The position numbers and the translations under genes were made by a program. Under the pieces are notes generated by a model. That model searched no databases. It worked only from the letters and a program-made list of their open reading frames with translations, and was not told the origin of the DNA. From an archaeon (lineage in GTDB: Archaea > Nanobdellota > Nanobdellia > Woesearchaeales > GW2011-AR9), in NCBI GenBank assembly GCA_023266155.1, contig JAHFRS010000093.1, forward strand, positions 1 to 5,165: a stretch of DNA of 5,165 nucleotides, in the 5' to 3' direction. The number at the start of each line of letters is the position of its first letter. Within the stretch, counting starts at the first letter, position 1. Below are positions 5,070 through 5,165 of the stretch, one piece after another.

Positions 5070-5165
5070 TTAACTAATATTTAATACTTCCGCTTCCATT
5101 TCATTGGGTGTCTTGTACCCAATGGAAGAATGGAGTCGTTTTGCATTGTACATATCCTCAATAAA
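5070..5165 (-). CDS. IS3-family transposase (OrfB, DDE integrase core), C-terminal fragment
   Basis: Only the last 31 codons are in the window, ending at a TAA (5070-5072). The translation reads FIEDMYNAKRLHSSIGYKTP followed by NEMEAEVLNIS. The pattern YNxxRLHSSIGYKTPxE is the hallmark C-terminal end of IS3-family OrfB integrase cores (rve domain), just after the DDE glutamate region. The protein would catalyse cutting and joining of the element ends. The catalytic residues are outside the window, so whether the copy is intact cannot be judged. Confidence 0.9.
   Translation of the reverse strand, partial: FIEDMYNAKRLHSSIGYKTPNEMEAEVLNIS

Larger units (their letters stand above)
5040..5165 (-). 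mobile_element. IS3-family insertion sequence, right end (partial, continues beyond window)
   Basis: The end of an IS3-like element contains the transposase C-terminus and, beyond its stop codon, a terminal sequence. On the plus strand that terminal sequence begins TGGAGTGAACCCC at 5040. IS3-family elements end in TG...CA, and tips of the type TGGA(C/G)TGA(A)CCCC are common among them. The rest of the element, its left end and the target duplication lie outside the window. The flanking bases at 5037-5039 (TTA) would be the target duplication if the usual 3 bp applies. Confidence 0.75.

Noticed and set aside
5102..5124. 8-bp inverted repeat CATTGGGT/ACCCAATG with a 7-nt loop inside the transposase
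   Set aside because: It falls on codons for the conserved SIGYKTPN stretch, so it is probably a by-product of coding. No terminator-like T-run follows.

Overview
The window looks like a piece of a small, AT-leaning bacterial genome. The class II aldolase, RpiB and PfkB proteins are of bacterial type. Most starts have an AGAGG/AAGAGA-type ribosome binding site a few bases upstream. Genes are packed with 3-4 nt gaps or overlaps, and TGA is used as a real stop three times. I lean towards Patescibacteria/CPR (such as Microgenomates), where short operons of pentose-phosphate and lower-glycolysis enzymes are common. That placement is an inference; a DPANN archaeon with bacterial-type genes is a weaker alternative.

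Layout. (1) 2-628, plus strand: the C-terminal two thirds of an FAD/NAD(P)H oxidoreductase resembling AIFM2/FSP1; its start lies outside the window. (2) 629-770: a convergent junction holding two tandem copies of a structured repeat. Each copy has an inner CGYAGC-TCT-GCTRCG hairpin enclosed by a longer outer stem. The second copy forms a probable bidirectional terminator and also encodes the last residues of the neighbouring epimerase. (3) 725-4395 (possibly to 4441) plus 4490-5011, minus strand: one apparent operon. In transcription order it holds membrane protein A (173 aa), membrane protein B (206 aa, with an ambiguous start or frameshift in an A7 tract), a PfkB-family sugar kinase, class II fructose-bisphosphate aldolase, RpiB and Rpe. 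(4) 5040-5165: the right end of an IS3-family insertion sequence, with the C-terminus of its transposase, inserted 28 bp in front of the operon's first gene.

How the genes work together. RpiB interconverts ribose-5-P and ribulose-5-P, and Rpe interconverts ribulose-5-P and xylulose-5-P. The aldolase splits or forms fructose-1,6-bisphosphate, and in some organisms also sedoheptulose-1,7-bisphosphate. The PfkB kinase would supply a sugar phosphate: either ribose-5-P (a ribokinase role) or a ketose bisphosphate (a phosphofructokinase role). Together they form a compact pentose-phosphate to triose-phosphate module. The two membrane proteins lie upstream in the same direction, and one is 3 nt from the kinase gene. 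They have no recognisable family here; a link to sugar uptake or sensing is only a guess from position.

The most unusual features are the paired hairpin repeat with a compensatory base-pair change, its use as coding sequence for the Rpe tail, and the A7 tract that separates a good-looking N-terminus from membrane protein B. I see no tRNA, rRNA, CRISPR array or defence system, and no gene-free stretch over 300 bases.
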